Part shown: in pieces, positions 36,641 to 45,724 of the stretch
How the letters are laid out: every line of letters begins with the position of its first letter
How positions within the stretch are numbered: position 1 is the first letter of the stretch
Source: Clostridiales bacterium
Lineage (GTDB): Bacteria; Bacillota; Clostridia; Oscillospirales; CAG-272
Assembly (NCBI GenBank): GCA_012837425.1
Contig: DURE01000006.1
Coordinates: forward strand, 36,880 to 100,879
Direction: 5' to 3'
DNA: 64,000 nucleotides
Notes under the pieces: model-generated
Told to the model about the DNA's origin: nothing
Databases searched by the model: none
The model's input: the letters and a program-made list of their open reading frames with translations, nothing else
Made by a program: the position numbers and the translations under genes

Positions 36641-37432
36641 CTATCCCACAAGCGACTTGTAAAAGTTCAGCGAGTCGAAGCCCCGCTCAAGGTGGTTTAA
36701 TAGATAGGCCTCGGCAGCCCGGTGAAACTCGCGGCAGGCCGCCGGGTCGGTGATTCTGAAGGAGAACATCCGCTCGGGCAGGGCGCTGAGTGCATAGCGC
36801 GCCCCGGCCAGCGCCGGGGCCGACAGGGGCATCAGGATACTTCGCTCGTAAACCGGGTCGGAGTCCTCTTGGGGCTCTGCCGCCGGCTGCCTGTTAAGAC
36901 AGACCGGGCAGACAAGCCGGCCGTTCATGACATCAAGGTATGTAACCCCGGCATTGTCGGAGCGGCAGAGGGCGCAATGCGAAATATCCGGCATATACCC
37001 GGCATACCCGGCGGCCCTGAACTCATATACCGCCTTGATGTCGGCGGCCGGCCGTATTTCTTTGGCGATTGCGTAGAGCGTGTTCAGGGTCATCCTGAGT
37101 ATATCTACTGCCGGAACCAGCTCGCCGGTCACCTCGGCAGCGACATCGCTGATATAGGCCGAAAGTGAGAGCTTTTCGATGTCGGCGCGTATATCGCTGA
37201 AAAACTCGATAACCGAGCCGCCCCGCAGCCAGTTTGTGTCGCCCTTGCGGTATATTTCGTAGCTCCCGTAAACATAGGGCTGGCAGGCCGAGGCGAATCT
37301 GCTCCTCGGCGAGCGCACGCCCTTGGCTATGACGCTGATTCTGCCCTGCTCGGGGGTAAGGAGGGTCAGAATGCGGTCATAATCGCTGGTATCCATGCAC
37401 CTGAGCACCAGCGCCTCGGTTGAAAACAGCAT
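36641..37432 (-). CDS. recO: DNA repair protein RecO
   Basis: 263 residues. RecO anneals ssDNA and loads RecA with RecR. The N-terminal OB fold (TEALVLRCMDTSDYDRILTL, ISVIAKGVRSPRSR) is followed by a helical part and a four-cysteine zinc site (CALCRSD...LVCPVC, about 162-190). It is the last gene of the yqfC-to-recO operon, 23 bases after era, the standard Firmicutes order. Confidence 0.94.
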   Translation of the reverse strand: MLFSTEALVLRCMDTSDYDRILTLLTPEQGRISVIAKGVRSPRSRFASACQPYVYGSYEIYRKGDTNWLRGGSVIEFFSDIRADIEKLSLSAYISDVAAEVTGELVPAVDILRMTLNTLYAIAKEIRPAADIKAVYEFRAAGYAGYMPDISHCALCRSDNAGVTYLDVMNGRLVCPVCLNRQPAAEPQEDSDPVYERSILMPLSAPALAGARYALSALPERMFSFRITDPAACREFHRAAEAYLLNHLERGFDSLNFYKSLVG

Positions 37433-37455
37433 CTGCCGCCCTCCTCCTTTGGTGT

Positions 37456-38340
37456 TTATTCGTCCCTGTAACCGAAATTCCTCACCATACCGGCGTTCTC
37501 ACGCCAGTTTTCCTTTACCTTTACCCAAAGATCCAGATAAACCTTTTTGTCGAAAAAGCGCTCAAGCTCCTCGCGCGCATATGTCCCGGCAAGTTTCAGT
37601 GCCGCGCCGCCCTTCCCGATTATAATCTTCTTGTGTGACTGCCGCTCGCAGAAAATCTCGGCGCGGACGCTGATAAGCTTCTCCTCGTCTGAGAATTCCT
37701 CGATAACAACCGCTATCCCGTGCGGCACCTCCTGATTCAGTGTCCGCAGCAGCTTTTCGCGGATTATCTCGGCGGCAATCTGCCGCTCGGGCTGGTCGGT
37801 TAGCATATCCTCCGGGAAATACCATTCGGATTCGGTCAGGAAATTTTTGCATTCCTCAAGCAATATGTCAATATTTTTGCTTTTTTTTGCGCTTATCGGC
37901 ACTACTGCGTCAAAATCATGCAGTTCGGCATAGGCGGCTATAGTCCCGGCCAACCTTTCTCTGGTAGAAAGGTCAATTTTGTTAATTGCCAAAATAGAGC
38001 CGGTCCCCGACTCCTTGAGGTAGGCGATAACATTCTCCTCGGCAACCGATATCGGTTTGTTGACATCTGCCACCAGTATCACCGCGTCGGCCTCCCGCAT
38101 CGTTTGGTCGGCAGTCCTTGCCATATAGTCGCCCAGCAGGTTTCTTGGCTTTAGCATCCCCGGGGTGTCGAGAAAGACATATTGACAGTCGCCCACATTG
38201 TGGATTCCGGTTACCCGGTTGCGGGTGGTCTGGGGCTTGTTTGAGATTATCGAGACCTTCTCGCCGAGAATAGCGTTGAGCAGTGTCGATTTGCCGACAT
38301 TCGGACGCCCCACAATCGCTATAAATCCTGTTTTTCTCAT
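37456..38340 (-). CDS. era: GTPase Era
   Basis: 294 residues. Era is a 16S rRNA-binding GTPase of 30S assembly. G1 GRPNVGKST (11-19), TTRNR, G3 DTPG, G4 NKID are all present, and a C-terminal KH domain has KIIIGKGGAALK followed by the FFDKKVYLDLWVKVKENW segment. ATG overlaps the ybeY stop by 4 bases (ATGA), so the genes are translationally coupled. Confidence 0.98.
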   Translation of the reverse strand: MRKTGFIAIVGRPNVGKSTLLNAILGEKVSIISNKPQTTRNRVTGIHNVGDCQYVFLDTPGMLKPRNLLGDYMARTADQTMREADAVILVADVNKPISVAEENVIAYLKESGTGSILAINKIDLSTRERLAGTIAAYAELHDFDAVVPISAKKSKNIDILLEECKNFLTESEWYFPEDMLTDQPERQIAAEIIREKLLRTLNQEVPHGIAVVIEEFSDEEKLISVRAEIFCERQSHKKIIIGKGGAALKLAGTYAREELERFFDKKVYLDLWVKVKENWRENAGMVRNFGYRDE

Positions 38341-38819
38341 GCTCCGGGGTGCTCCCCGAGTCCTATGGATTCCAGAATCCGGCGCTGGCGGCGCCGCATG
38401 TCAAGGTCGGCCTCCTCGCCTCTCTCGTGGTCGTATCCCAAGAGGTGCAGCATGGCGTGCGCGCAGAGAAAGGCGACCTCCCGCTCATAGCTGTGACCGT
38501 ACTCCTCGGCCTGCCGCCGCGCTCTCTCAAGCGAAATCACAATATCCCCGAGCACCAGTGGCTCGTCTGAGGTCACCGGCCCATCCTCAAGCGGAAAGGA
38601 CAGTACGTCGGTGGCCTTGTCGACTGCGCGGTATTTTTTGTTCAGAACTCTCATCTGAGCATCATCGGCAAAGGTGACAGACACCTCGGCGTCGCACCTG
38701 ACAGCCTCGCTCTGCAGCACCGCCTCAGCGGCCCGACGCACAAGGCGCATGAGTTTGTAGCCGGCCGGCAACCTGTCCTGAAGGTTGTCAAAATAAATTC
38801 TGAGTTTCGGTGTCTTCAT
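38337..38819 (-). CDS. ybeY: Endoribonuclease/rRNA maturation factor YbeY
   Basis: 160 residues. The zinc-binding H-x3-H-x5-H motif is complete in HAMLHLLGYDH (about 127-137), preceded by DVLSFPLED. YbeY takes part in 16S rRNA 3'-end maturation and 70S quality control. It overlaps phoH and era by 4 bases each. The diacylglycerol kinase and cytidine deaminase genes often found between ybeY and era are absent. Confidence 0.95.
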   Translation of the reverse strand: MKTPKLRIYFDNLQDRLPAGYKLMRLVRRAAEAVLQSEAVRCDAEVSVTFADDAQMRVLNKKYRAVDKATDVLSFPLEDGPVTSDEPLVLGDIVISLERARRQAEEYGHSYEREVAFLCAHAMLHLLGYDHERGEEADLDMRRRQRRILESIGLGEHPGA

Positions 38820-39844
38820 TGCTTGACAACCCCCTTTAATTTCCGGTATCTTGCCGATGGCTGGGAGCGGTTCTGCTGCTCCCGGTCGTATCTTTCATAG
38901 GCTAAAATAATCTTTTGCACCAGCTTGTGGCGCACGACGTCGCGCTCCGAAAAGTTGTGTATGGCTATATCCTCAATTCCGGCAAGGAGTTTTACCACCT
39001 GGGCAAGACCGCTTTTCTGTCCGCGCGGTAGGTCGGTCTGAGTCAGGTCGCCGGTAACTACCGCCTTTGTATTGAACCCGAGGCGGGTCAGAAACATTTT
39101 CATCTGCTCGGGTGTGGCGTTTTGCGCCTCGTCAAGGATTATGAAGGAGTCGTCGAGCGTGCGTCCCCGCATATAGGCCAACGGAGCTACCTCGATGGTC
39201 TGCTTTTCGTGCAGCCGGGCATAGTTCTCGGGGCCTATCATCTCATAGAGTGCGTCGTACAGCGGCCGCAGGTATGGGTCAATTTTGCTCTGAAGGTCGC
39301 CGGGCAGATACCCGAGCTTCTCGCCGGCCTCGATTGCCGGCCGGGTCAGGATTATCCGCGACACCTGCTTGTCCCGCAGGGCTTTGACCGCCATGGCGAC
39401 GGCAAGGAAGGTCTTGCCGGTGCCGGCCGGCCCCACCCCTATGGTTATGGTGTTTTTCTTGATTTTTTCAACATATTGTTTCTGTCCTACCGTCTTGGCC
39501 TTAATCGGCCGGCCGCGGGTGGTCACGCAGAGGCAGTCGTCACCGAAATCCGAGAGCTCGGCCTCGTTGCCGCTCTTCACGGTTTCAATGAGGTAGCGCA
39601 ACGACTGCTCAGATATGGTCTCCTCGTATTCGGCCATCCGCCGCAGGAAGGAAATTACCTTTGCCGCCATAACCACGCCCTGGTCGGCGGCGCCGCTCAC
39701 GGTCACGGCGTCGCCGCCGTCGGCGGCGCGGTTGCTTACACTCACTCCGAATTCCTTTTCAATAGCCCTGATGTTTTCATCAAAGGGGCCGAAAACCCGG
39801 GCGGTCAGCTCGTTTGTCTCAAATATCAATGTTTTCTGCTTCAT
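38816..39844 (-). CDS. phoH: PhoH-family ATPase
   Basis: 342 residues from ATG 39844 with GGAG six bases upstream; the frame extends to 39874, but there it would overlap yqfD. An N-terminal KH-like region precedes the PhoH ATPase with Walker A GPAGTGKTFLA and Walker B IILDEAQN. PhoH proteins are RNA-linked ATPases of uncertain role. It lies 13 bases after yqfD. The HD-domain phosphodiesterase gene (pgpH/yqfF) that often sits between phoH and ybeY is missing. Confidence 0.93.
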   Translation of the reverse strand: MKQKTLIFETNELTARVFGPFDENIRAIEKEFGVSVSNRAADGGDAVTVSGAADQGVVMAAKVISFLRRMAEYEETISEQSLRYLIETVKSGNEAELSDFGDDCLCVTTRGRPIKAKTVGQKQYVEKIKKNTITIGVGPAGTGKTFLAVAMAVKALRDKQVSRIILTRPAIEAGEKLGYLPGDLQSKIDPYLRPLYDALYEMIGPENYARLHEKQTIEVAPLAYMRGRTLDDSFIILDEAQNATPEQMKMFLTRLGFNTKAVVTGDLTQTDLPRGQKSGLAQVVKLLAGIEDIAIHNFSERDVVRHKLVQKIILAYERYDREQQNRSQPSARYRKLKGVVKQ

Positions 39845-39857
39845 CAGGTCTCCTATA

Positions 39858-41036
39858 TTATTCGACCACCTCAAATTCTGAGGTAAGTGCTATGTTCTCA
39901 ATCAAAGTCAGGTTGCAGTCAAGGCGATATGAGTTCTCGGTCAGCAGCCATGAAATGCTCTTTCTCAGCAGCTGCGCGCCGCCTAGGGTGAGCTCGGCTA
40001 TCTGCCGGTCCAGCTCAGCATAGGCCAGCTCTGCCGCCTGCCCGGCGCTTCGGGTTGCTGTCTCTTTTGTATACCATCTGTAGACAGTACGGGCAAGCGA
40101 GAGCGGCAGCCGGGTGCCGTCGAAAAGGCATATATCCTCCACGCTACATATTGTATCATATGTGCCGCTCAAAAATCCAGTATTTCTGTAAAGTTTTATT
40201 TCTTTTGAGAAGAAAATAAGCGCAGTTTCGGTATGCTCCTCGCCGCTGTAGCGCTTTACCTCATACTCCAGCGGTATTTCAACATGTATTTCCCTTGACG
40301 TCCGGGCGTAAACCGCTCCTTCGGCGCGGGTATAGCGGTACCCCCAGACGCTGCTGTCGTATACTCCGCTGACTAAAAGGTCTCCTTGTCTCACATGGTC
40401 GCCGACCTTCACCACCGGTTTTCCCGAAGTGGCCTCAATTGCCTCTATCTGCCCGTCGCGCGCGGCTATCAGGTTGGCGGGGACATGATTTTTAGGCTCG
40501 GGCTTTTTTGTTTTTTCTCTTATCTCCACATATGCTACGCTGCCCCTGAGGTTTATTGAAATCCATGCAATATCCTCGGAATTTATCAGGAAGCGGTTCT
40601 CAATAACGTCTACATCAAGCGTAGGGATGTAGCTGCCTATCCTGAAATTCTGCTCGCCAAGCTGAAGTATCACATCATTTTCTTCTATGTTTTCGCATCC
40701 TGTGATGCGTATATCCCATACAAATCTCTCGGATAAAAATACCAGCACTGCTGCCAGTATCAGCCCCACGAGCACCCCGACCCGCCTTTTGTAGCGGCGC
40801 AGTATAACGGGCAGCCCGTATTTCTCAACAACCCATAGACTAATCCCGCGCTCGGCGCAGGCAAGGCGGAGCAGCTCTGCGGTGTACATCGAGCACTCAA
40901 GCGTGATGCTGCCTGGGCCGAGCTTCAGGTCCTTATAAATAATGCCGTACTTAAGACAGAGGTTGAGAATTCTCTCGGTGTCCTCACGCTCGGCGCCCAG
41001 CTTCATGCCGCCGCAGAAGAAGTACACAAGCTTCAT
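39858..41036 (-). CDS. yqfD: Sporulation protein YqfD
   Basis: 392 residues from ATG 41036 (GGGGAG nearby); ATG overlaps the yqfC stop. One membrane helix (about 85-105, VGVLVGLILAAVLVFLSERF) separates a small cytoplasmic N-terminal part from a large outer domain with the ITGCENIEENDV motif and a hinge of PEPKNHVP. YqfD is made in the mother cell under SigE in Bacillus and is needed for late sporulation. Its presence supports a spore-forming organism. Confidence 0.93.
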   Translation of the reverse strand: MKLVYFFCGGMKLGAEREDTERILNLCLKYGIIYKDLKLGPGSITLECSMYTAELLRLACAERGISLWVVEKYGLPVILRRYKRRVGVLVGLILAAVLVFLSERFVWDIRITGCENIEENDVILQLGEQNFRIGSYIPTLDVDVIENRFLINSEDIAWISINLRGSVAYVEIREKTKKPEPKNHVPANLIAARDGQIEAIEATSGKPVVKVGDHVRQGDLLVSGVYDSSVWGYRYTRAEGAVYARTSREIHVEIPLEYEVKRYSGEEHTETALIFFSKEIKLYRNTGFLSGTYDTICSVEDICLFDGTRLPLSLARTVYRWYTKETATRSAGQAAELAYAELDRQIAELTLGGAQLLRKSISWLLTENSYRLDCNLTLIENIALTSEFEVVE

Positions 41037-41368
41037 TTTGCTCTCCCCGACTGTCCTATAAAGCAAAGCGAATCTATAATTCCGTCGATTTCAACCACTC
41101 CTCTGTGATAGGCCGTGCAGTAAAGGCTGGAGCCGCAAATCTGAAGCGTCTGCCCACTGAGCCTTACCCTGACCTCTGTTTCGGTATAGTGCAGGATTTT
41201 CCGGCAGCCCCTTACAGTCAAGTTGTTCCGGCCTCTGAGCTCAATATGTATTCCGCTGAGCACATCTGCCGGAATGTCAAGCTTCTGCCCCAGCCGCTGC
41301 AGCATGCTCATGCGCTTTGCCCTTGAGCTGTCGTCTCTTTTCGGCTTCATATTTGTGACCGTCCCCAT
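41033..41368 (-). CDS. yqfC: Sporulation protein YqfC
   Basis: Up to 111 residues; starts at ATG 41350 or 41314 (93 residues, the Bacillus length) are as likely as 41368, since no start has a strong ribosome binding site. The core RLGQKLDIPADVLSG and ELRGRNNLTVRGCRKIL match the YqfC/DUF1429 family. It is the first gene of the yqfC-yqfD-phoH-ybeY-era-recO operon, a standard Firmicutes sporulation/ribosome-maturation cluster. Expected to be SigE-controlled; no convincing SigE promoter was seen on this strand. Confidence 0.85.
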   Translation of the reverse strand: MGTVTNMKPKRDDSSRAKRMSMLQRLGQKLDIPADVLSGIHIELRGRNNLTVRGCRKILHYTETEVRVRLSGQTLQICGSSLYCTAYHRGVVEIDGIIDSLCFIGQSGRAK

Positions 41369-41471
41369 ATATGAATTTTGTCAGGGCGCTGCCCTTTGTA
41401 CCGGGTGTGTTGACCGGTTAGCGGCAAGGCAGTCCAGTCCGGCAACAACTTTTTGCATGAAGGGTTTTCTT

Positions 41472-41501
41472 TCATAGTTATGGCTTCATACCGCATATGA
41501 T
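41472..41501 (+). promoter_or_regulatory. Possible SigE-type promoter of ylbJ
   Basis: TCATAGTT (41472-41479) and CATATGAT (41494-41501) with a 14-bp spacer resemble the SigE pattern ATATT/CATACA-T. It fits ylbJ being mother-cell specific. Match is partial. Confidence 0.3.
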
Positions 41502-41557
41502 TAAAATGGATTCCGAGTACCGGTATCTGTATATTTTATGCCGGAGGTACAAAATTC

Positions 41558-42658
41558 ATGCCCACACGAGGAGGACGTGTGATCCGAAGGCTTCCGACGC
41601 CCGGGCAGCTGTTCTTCTTTTTCATGTGCGGCTTTTCGCTGATTCTTATATTGAAGAGCCCCGACGCGGCCATCGAATATATGGGAGCGGGGCTCGTCCT
41701 CTGCGTCCGCACGGTCATCCCCTCGCTCTTCCCTTTTATGGTGATATCCGAGCTGATTGTCACAAGCGGGCTGGGCGAGCTTATCGGTAAATACCTAAAC
41801 CGCCCGCTGGGGTGGATTTTCGGAATCTCGGGGGCATCGGCCTGCGCCGTTTTGCTCGGGGCATTTTGCGGCCCTCCGGTCGGGGCTCGCAGCGTCGCGG
41901 TGCTCCTCGACCAGGGCTGCATCTCAAAAAAAGAAGCTTCGCGTCTCCTCACCTTCTGTAACAACCCGAGCTCGGCATTCCTGATAAATGCAGTCGGCGT
42001 CTCACTTTACTCAAACCGCGCCATTGGCGCCGTGCTCTATACCATAACTCTCTTTAGTGCCTTTTTAGTCGGCATTTCGCAGCGCCGATTTGCGTCGGGA
42101 CAGGAGCAGAAATACAGTCACGAAATAAAAATATATCCCGACGGAATTACTGCTTTCACTTCATCTGTGACTCACGCCGCCGAGGGTATGCTGGCAGTAT
42201 GCGCGTATGTCGTCTTTTTCTCCTCTCTTGTCGGCTGCTTTGCCAACATTATCTCAGCTCTCGGTCTTCCGGCCGCCTCGGTCGCCCTGCTCTACGGCAT
42301 ACTCGAGCTCTCGGGCGGTGTGAGCGCAGCCTCGGCCCTCGGGCCGGGTATTGCCGGCGTTTGCCTTGCCGCCTTCATAGTCGGCTGGTCGGGGCTGTCG
42401 GTGCATTTTCAGGTTATCTCGGTATCCTCGGGCCGTGGGCTGAGCTATGGCGGGTATTTTGTCGCAAAGCTCATTCAGGGACTGCTCAACTCAATTGCCG
42501 CATATATAGTTTTCACTCTGTTTCCAAGCCTTCTCCTGACTCCTGCCGAGAGCACGGCACAGCCGCTGGCCTCGGGAAGCCTTGCGTCACCCTACATAGC
42601 TGTGGTGCTGCTCATTTTTGCCGCAGCTCTGCCCGGCATTACGAGAAAAGCCGGCTGA
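41558..42658 (+). CDS. ylbJ: Sporulation integral membrane protein YlbJ
   Basis: 366 residues with about eight helices. The family features are the VRTVIPSLFPFMVISEL and GAFCGPPVGARSVAVLLDQG segments of the nucleoside-recognition (Gate) domain and FCNNPSSAFLI. YlbJ is needed for spore cortex formation in Bacillus. GGAGG ten bases upstream of ATG 41558 fixes the start. It is divergent from yqfC, so two sporulation units face each other across a 189-bp gap. Confidence 0.93.
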   Translation: MPTRGGRVIRRLPTPGQLFFFFMCGFSLILILKSPDAAIEYMGAGLVLCVRTVIPSLFPFMVISELIVTSGLGELIGKYLNRPLGWIFGISGASACAVLLGAFCGPPVGARSVAVLLDQGCISKKEASRLLTFCNNPSSAFLINAVGVSLYSNRAIGAVLYTITLFSAFLVGISQRRFASGQEQKYSHEIKIYPDGITAFTSSVTHAAEGMLAVCAYVVFFSSLVGCFANIISALGLPAASVALLYGILELSGGVSAASALGPGIAGVCLAAFIVGWSGLSVHFQVISVSSGRGLSYGGYFVAKLIQGLLNSIAAYIVFTLFPSLLLTPAESTAQPLASGSLASPYIAVVLLIFAAALPGITRKAG

Positions 42659-42736
42659 TATATACACATAAAGCCCCCCCTCGACATATATTGACATTAG
42701 AACCGATTCAGTTTAACCGAGGGGAGGTCCTGTTGA

Positions 42737-42970
42737 ATGGTTGACTGCACAGCCGTAATAGGCTCGATGACTACGGCTCAGAAGGCGCAGAAGGCACTTG
42801 CTACCGCGGCTATACGGGCAAACGTTGTCAAGCTTGATTCATCGGTTACAAAAAGAGGCTGCGCTTACGGTGTTGAGTATGACTGTATTCAGGAAGCCAA
42901 TGTAAAAGCCGTCCTGAACGCCTCCGGAATCTGCATCAGCCGCATAGTAAGAGGAGGCGGTTATATGTGA
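42737..42970 (+). CDS. DUF3343 small protein (putative Se/S carrier-like)
   Basis: 77 residues. The start TAVIGSMTTAQKAQKAL and the cysteine-containing RGCAYGVEYDC segment match the DUF3343 family, thought to handle selenium or sulfur because its genes sit with cysteine desulfurases and selenium genes. Other cysteines are C4 and one in SGICIS. GGGGAGG nine bases before ATG 42737 is strong. The stop overlaps the next start (ATGTGA), indicating coupling. TTGACA lies upstream near 42690 but I found no good -10. Confidence 0.75.
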   Translation: MVDCTAVIGSMTTAQKAQKALATAAIRANVVKLDSSVTKRGCAYGVEYDCIQEANVKAVLNASGICISRIVRGGGYM

Positions 42971-44109
42971 TTTATCTTGACAACGCGGCGACAAGCTTTC
43001 CCAAACCGCCCGCAGTATGCAAAGAGGTTCTCAACTGCCTTGAGAATTACTGCGGCAACCCGGGCCGAGGGGCTCATTCATTGTCGCTGGCCGCCGCCGA
43101 AAAGGTTTATGAATGCCGTGAGAATGCCGCCGCACTGCTCGGGTGCGAGCCTGAAAATATTGTTTTTACACTGAATACCACACATGCCTTGAATATTGTC
43201 ATCAAAGGCGTACTCCGTCCAAAAGACCATGTGCTGCTAAGCGACCTGGAACACAACTCGGTCCTGCGGCCGCTCTGGCGAATGGCGCAGGAGGGGATAA
43301 TCGAGTATGATATTTACCCCTCGCTGACGGTTGAGAGCCGGCCGCCCGCCTCGGCGCTTATATGCTCACATATTTCAAGCCTGATAAGGCCCAATACCCG
43401 GATGCTCATCTGCTGCCACAGCTCAAACATCTGCTCGCGTGTGCTCCCGCTGCGTGAAATCGGAGCCCTGTGCCGCCGGCGGGGAATACTTTTTGTCGTC
43501 GACGCGGCCCAATCAGCGGGACATCTTCCCATCGACATGAAAAAAATGAATATCGACGCGCTCTGCGCTCCCGGCCACAAAGGCCTGCTCGGCCCGCAGG
43601 GCTGCGGGATTTTGGCGCTGCGAAGCGGCGTACTGCTCGACACGCTGACCGAGGGTGGCAACGGCGTCAACTCGCTTGAGGCGGGTATGCCGGATTTTTC
43701 ACCAGAGAGGTATGAGGCCGGAACCCTCGCGGTTCCCGCCATCGCCGGGTTGTCCGAGGGGATAAAGACGATAACTGCGCATGGCATCATCAATATCCGG
43801 GCGCATGCCAACATGCTTTATCACACACTTTATGATATGCTCTCGTCTGTGAGGGGGGTTACAATCTATGCGCCGGCACACGTCGGGGCTGTTATGCTCT
43901 TTAATGTGCGGGATATTCCGTCAGACACCGCAGCGCGCGAGCTTGACAGGGCGGGTATCTGCGTGCGCAGCGGTTTTCACTGCTCGCCGCTTGGCCACGC
44001 AACCCTTAAAACCCCGGCTGACGGTGCTATTCGGGCAAGCTTTGGAATATACAATACTCAAAAGGATATAGAGTCGCTCTGGAGAACCGTCAGGGAGCTG
44101 GCAAAATAA
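42967..44109 (+). CDS. Cysteine desulfurase family protein (class V aminotransferase fold, TIGR01977-like)
   Basis: 380 residues from GTG 42967 with AGAGGAGG nine bases upstream. The start IYLDNAATSFPKPP, the PLP-binding His and Asp region (VDAAQSAGHLPID), the PLP lysine in PGHKGLLGPQ and the catalytic cysteine loop RSGFHCSPLGH are all present. It takes sulfur from Cys (or selenium from Sec) as persulfide. With the DUF3343 partner this looks like a two-gene S/Se transfer unit rather than the SUF system; no scaffold gene is near. It ends at a 40-bp palindrome. Confidence 0.88.
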   Translation: MIYLDNAATSFPKPPAVCKEVLNCLENYCGNPGRGAHSLSLAAAEKVYECRENAAALLGCEPENIVFTLNTTHALNIVIKGVLRPKDHVLLSDLEHNSVLRPLWRMAQEGIIEYDIYPSLTVESRPPASALICSHISSLIRPNTRMLICCHSSNICSRVLPLREIGALCRRRGILFVVDAAQSAGHLPIDMKKMNIDALCAPGHKGLLGPQGCGILALRSGVLLDTLTEGGNGVNSLEAGMPDFSPERYEAGTLAVPAIAGLSEGIKTITAHGIINIRAHANMLYHTLYDMLSSVRGVTIYAPAHVGAVMLFNVRDIPSDTAARELDRAGICVRSGFHCSPLGHATLKTPADGAIRASFGIYNTQKDIESLWRTVRELAK

Positions 44110-44114
44110 TGCTA

Positions 44115-44154
44115 ACCCGTAAGAGCCGGCGCATATGCGCCGGCTCTTACGGGT
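44115..44154. terminator. Perfect 40-bp palindrome between convergent genes
   Basis: Twenty bases from ACCCGTAAGAGCC to the centre ATAT are repeated as a perfect inverted copy on both sides. It would form a long stem on either transcript. T-runs are weak, so it may act as a bidirectional terminator through stem strength alone. Confidence 0.7.
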
Positions 44155-44235
44155 GGTTTACATCCGGGGGTGTACATACCCCGCTTAAAAGATCAATAAC
44201 TCTTGAGAATCCTCAGAATCCAAAGATTTTATCGG

Positions 44236-44577
44236 CTAATCCACGAGCCGGACGATAGCCATTTCGGCCGCGTCCCCGCGACGGGGGCCGATTTTGAAAA
44301 TACGGGTATATCCGCCGTTCCTGTCGGCGTATCCGGGCGCTATCTCATTGAAGAGCTTTGAGACAACGTCCTCCTTGGTTATATATGAAAGTGCTGCGCG
44401 GCGGCTGGCCAGGGTGTTCTTTTTGCCGAGTGTTATCATCTTCTCGGCTACCGAACGAACCTCCTTTGCTCTTGTCAGCGTGGTCTCGACCTGTCCGTTT
44501 TCAAGCAGCAGGGTTACAAGCCCGCGGAGCATCGCGCGTCTTTGCGAGCTGGTCCTGCCGAGTTTTCTGGTGGGCAT
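44236..44577 (-). CDS. rplQ: Ribosomal protein L17
   Basis: 113 residues, complete, with the start [19 protein letters not shown] and the [20 protein letters not shown] end. L17 lies near the exit tunnel of the 50S subunit. It is the last gene of the S10-spc-alpha superoperon. The ecfA-ecfA-ecfT-truA genes that commonly follow rplQ in Firmicutes are not here; the next gene is convergent. Confidence 0.98.
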   Translation of the reverse strand: MPTRKLGRTSSQRRAMLRGLVTLLLENGQVETTLTRAKEVRSVAEKMITLGKKNTLASRRAALSYITKEDVVSKLFNEIAPGYADRNGGYTRIFKIGPRRGDAAEMAIVRLVD

Positions 44578-44639
44578 TATGGGTTCCCTCCTTTGGAGAT
44601 TTTGCCTTGTAGATTAATTTAGGTTTGTTTTTGAGAAGG

Positions 44640-45614
44640 TTATTCTTCTACGGTCTTAAAGCTAAGGCCGAGCGAACGCAGCTTCTGCTCAACCTCCTCA
44701 AGCGATTTCTTCCCGAGGTTGCGGATTTTAATCATATCCTCCACGGTACGGTTTGTCAGGTCTTCGACCGTATCAATGCCGGCACGCTTGAGGCAGTTGA
44801 AACTTCGTACCGACAAGTCAAGTTCCTCAATGGTCATCTCAAGAACCTTTTCCTTGATGGTCTCTTCTCTCTCGACCATTATTTCTGCCTTCTTTGCTTC
44901 GTCCGACAAATCCACAAACAAGTTGAGATGCTCGTTGAGAATCTTGGCTCCCAGTGAAATCGCTTCCTTTGCGGTTATGGTTCCGTTAGTGAGGACTTCA
45001 AGCGTCAGTTTGTCAAGGTCTGTGATATTGCCGACACGGGTATTTTCAACCGTGTAATTAACGCTGTAAACCGGGGTGTAAATCGAGTCGGTGTATATTA
45101 TGCCGATAGGCGGGCTTACATTGGGGCCGAGCTGCGCGCTGTGAAGCAGCTTATTGCGTTCCTGCGACACATACCCGCGGCCGTGGTCAAAGGTGAGCTC
45201 CATGTAAAGGCGCTCGTTCTCGCCGATTGTGGCTATATGATGGTCTGGATTGAGTATTTCAATATCGGCGTCGTGCTTTATATCGCCTGCCTTAACCTCG
45301 CGCTCTCCGGTAACATCAATGATAACCGTCTTGAGCGCGTTTGTGTGCAGCTTGGCGGTAATCCCTTTGACATTGAGGATAATTTCGGTGACATCCTCTC
45401 GGACTCCGGGTATGGTTGAAAACTCATGGAGTACACCGTCTATCTTGACGCTGGTCACGGCAACCCCGGGAAGCGAGCTGAGCAGCACCCTGCGGAGAGA
45501 ATTCCCGAGTGTTATGCCATATCCGCGCTCCAGAGGCTCAACTATAAACTTGCCGAACCTTCCGTCCTCGCTGAGGTCAACAGTGGTAATGTTCGGTTTT
45601 TCTATTTCTATCAT
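44640..45614 (-). CDS. rpoA: RNA polymerase alpha subunit
   Basis: 324 residues with the N-terminal assembly domain ([25 protein letters not shown]) and the C-terminal DNA/activator-binding domain ([22 protein letters not shown]). Its place between rpsD and rplQ is the standard alpha operon order. Nothing unusual in length. Confidence 0.98.
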   Translation of the reverse strand: MIEIEKPNITTVDLSEDGRFGKFIVEPLERGYGITLGNSLRRVLLSSLPGVAVTSVKIDGVLHEFSTIPGVREDVTEIILNVKGITAKLHTNALKTVIIDVTGEREVKAGDIKHDADIEILNPDHHIATIGENERLYMELTFDHGRGYVSQERNKLLHSAQLGPNVSPPIGIIYTDSIYTPVYSVNYTVENTRVGNITDLDKLTLEVLTNGTITAKEAISLGAKILNEHLNLFVDLSDEAKKAEIMVEREETIKEKVLEMTIEELDLSVRSFNCLKRAGIDTVEDLTNRTVEDMIKIRNLGKKSLEEVEQKLRSLGLSFKTVEE

Positions 45615-45724
45615 TCCAAATAAATCCTCCGATTAATATTTACGGGCGCCGTGTTTCGCTTTTGGTCTTGTTGCCGCGCTCCCTTGCAATAATCAAGCGG
45701 AGTTATGCGGCTCCCCTTGGAATA

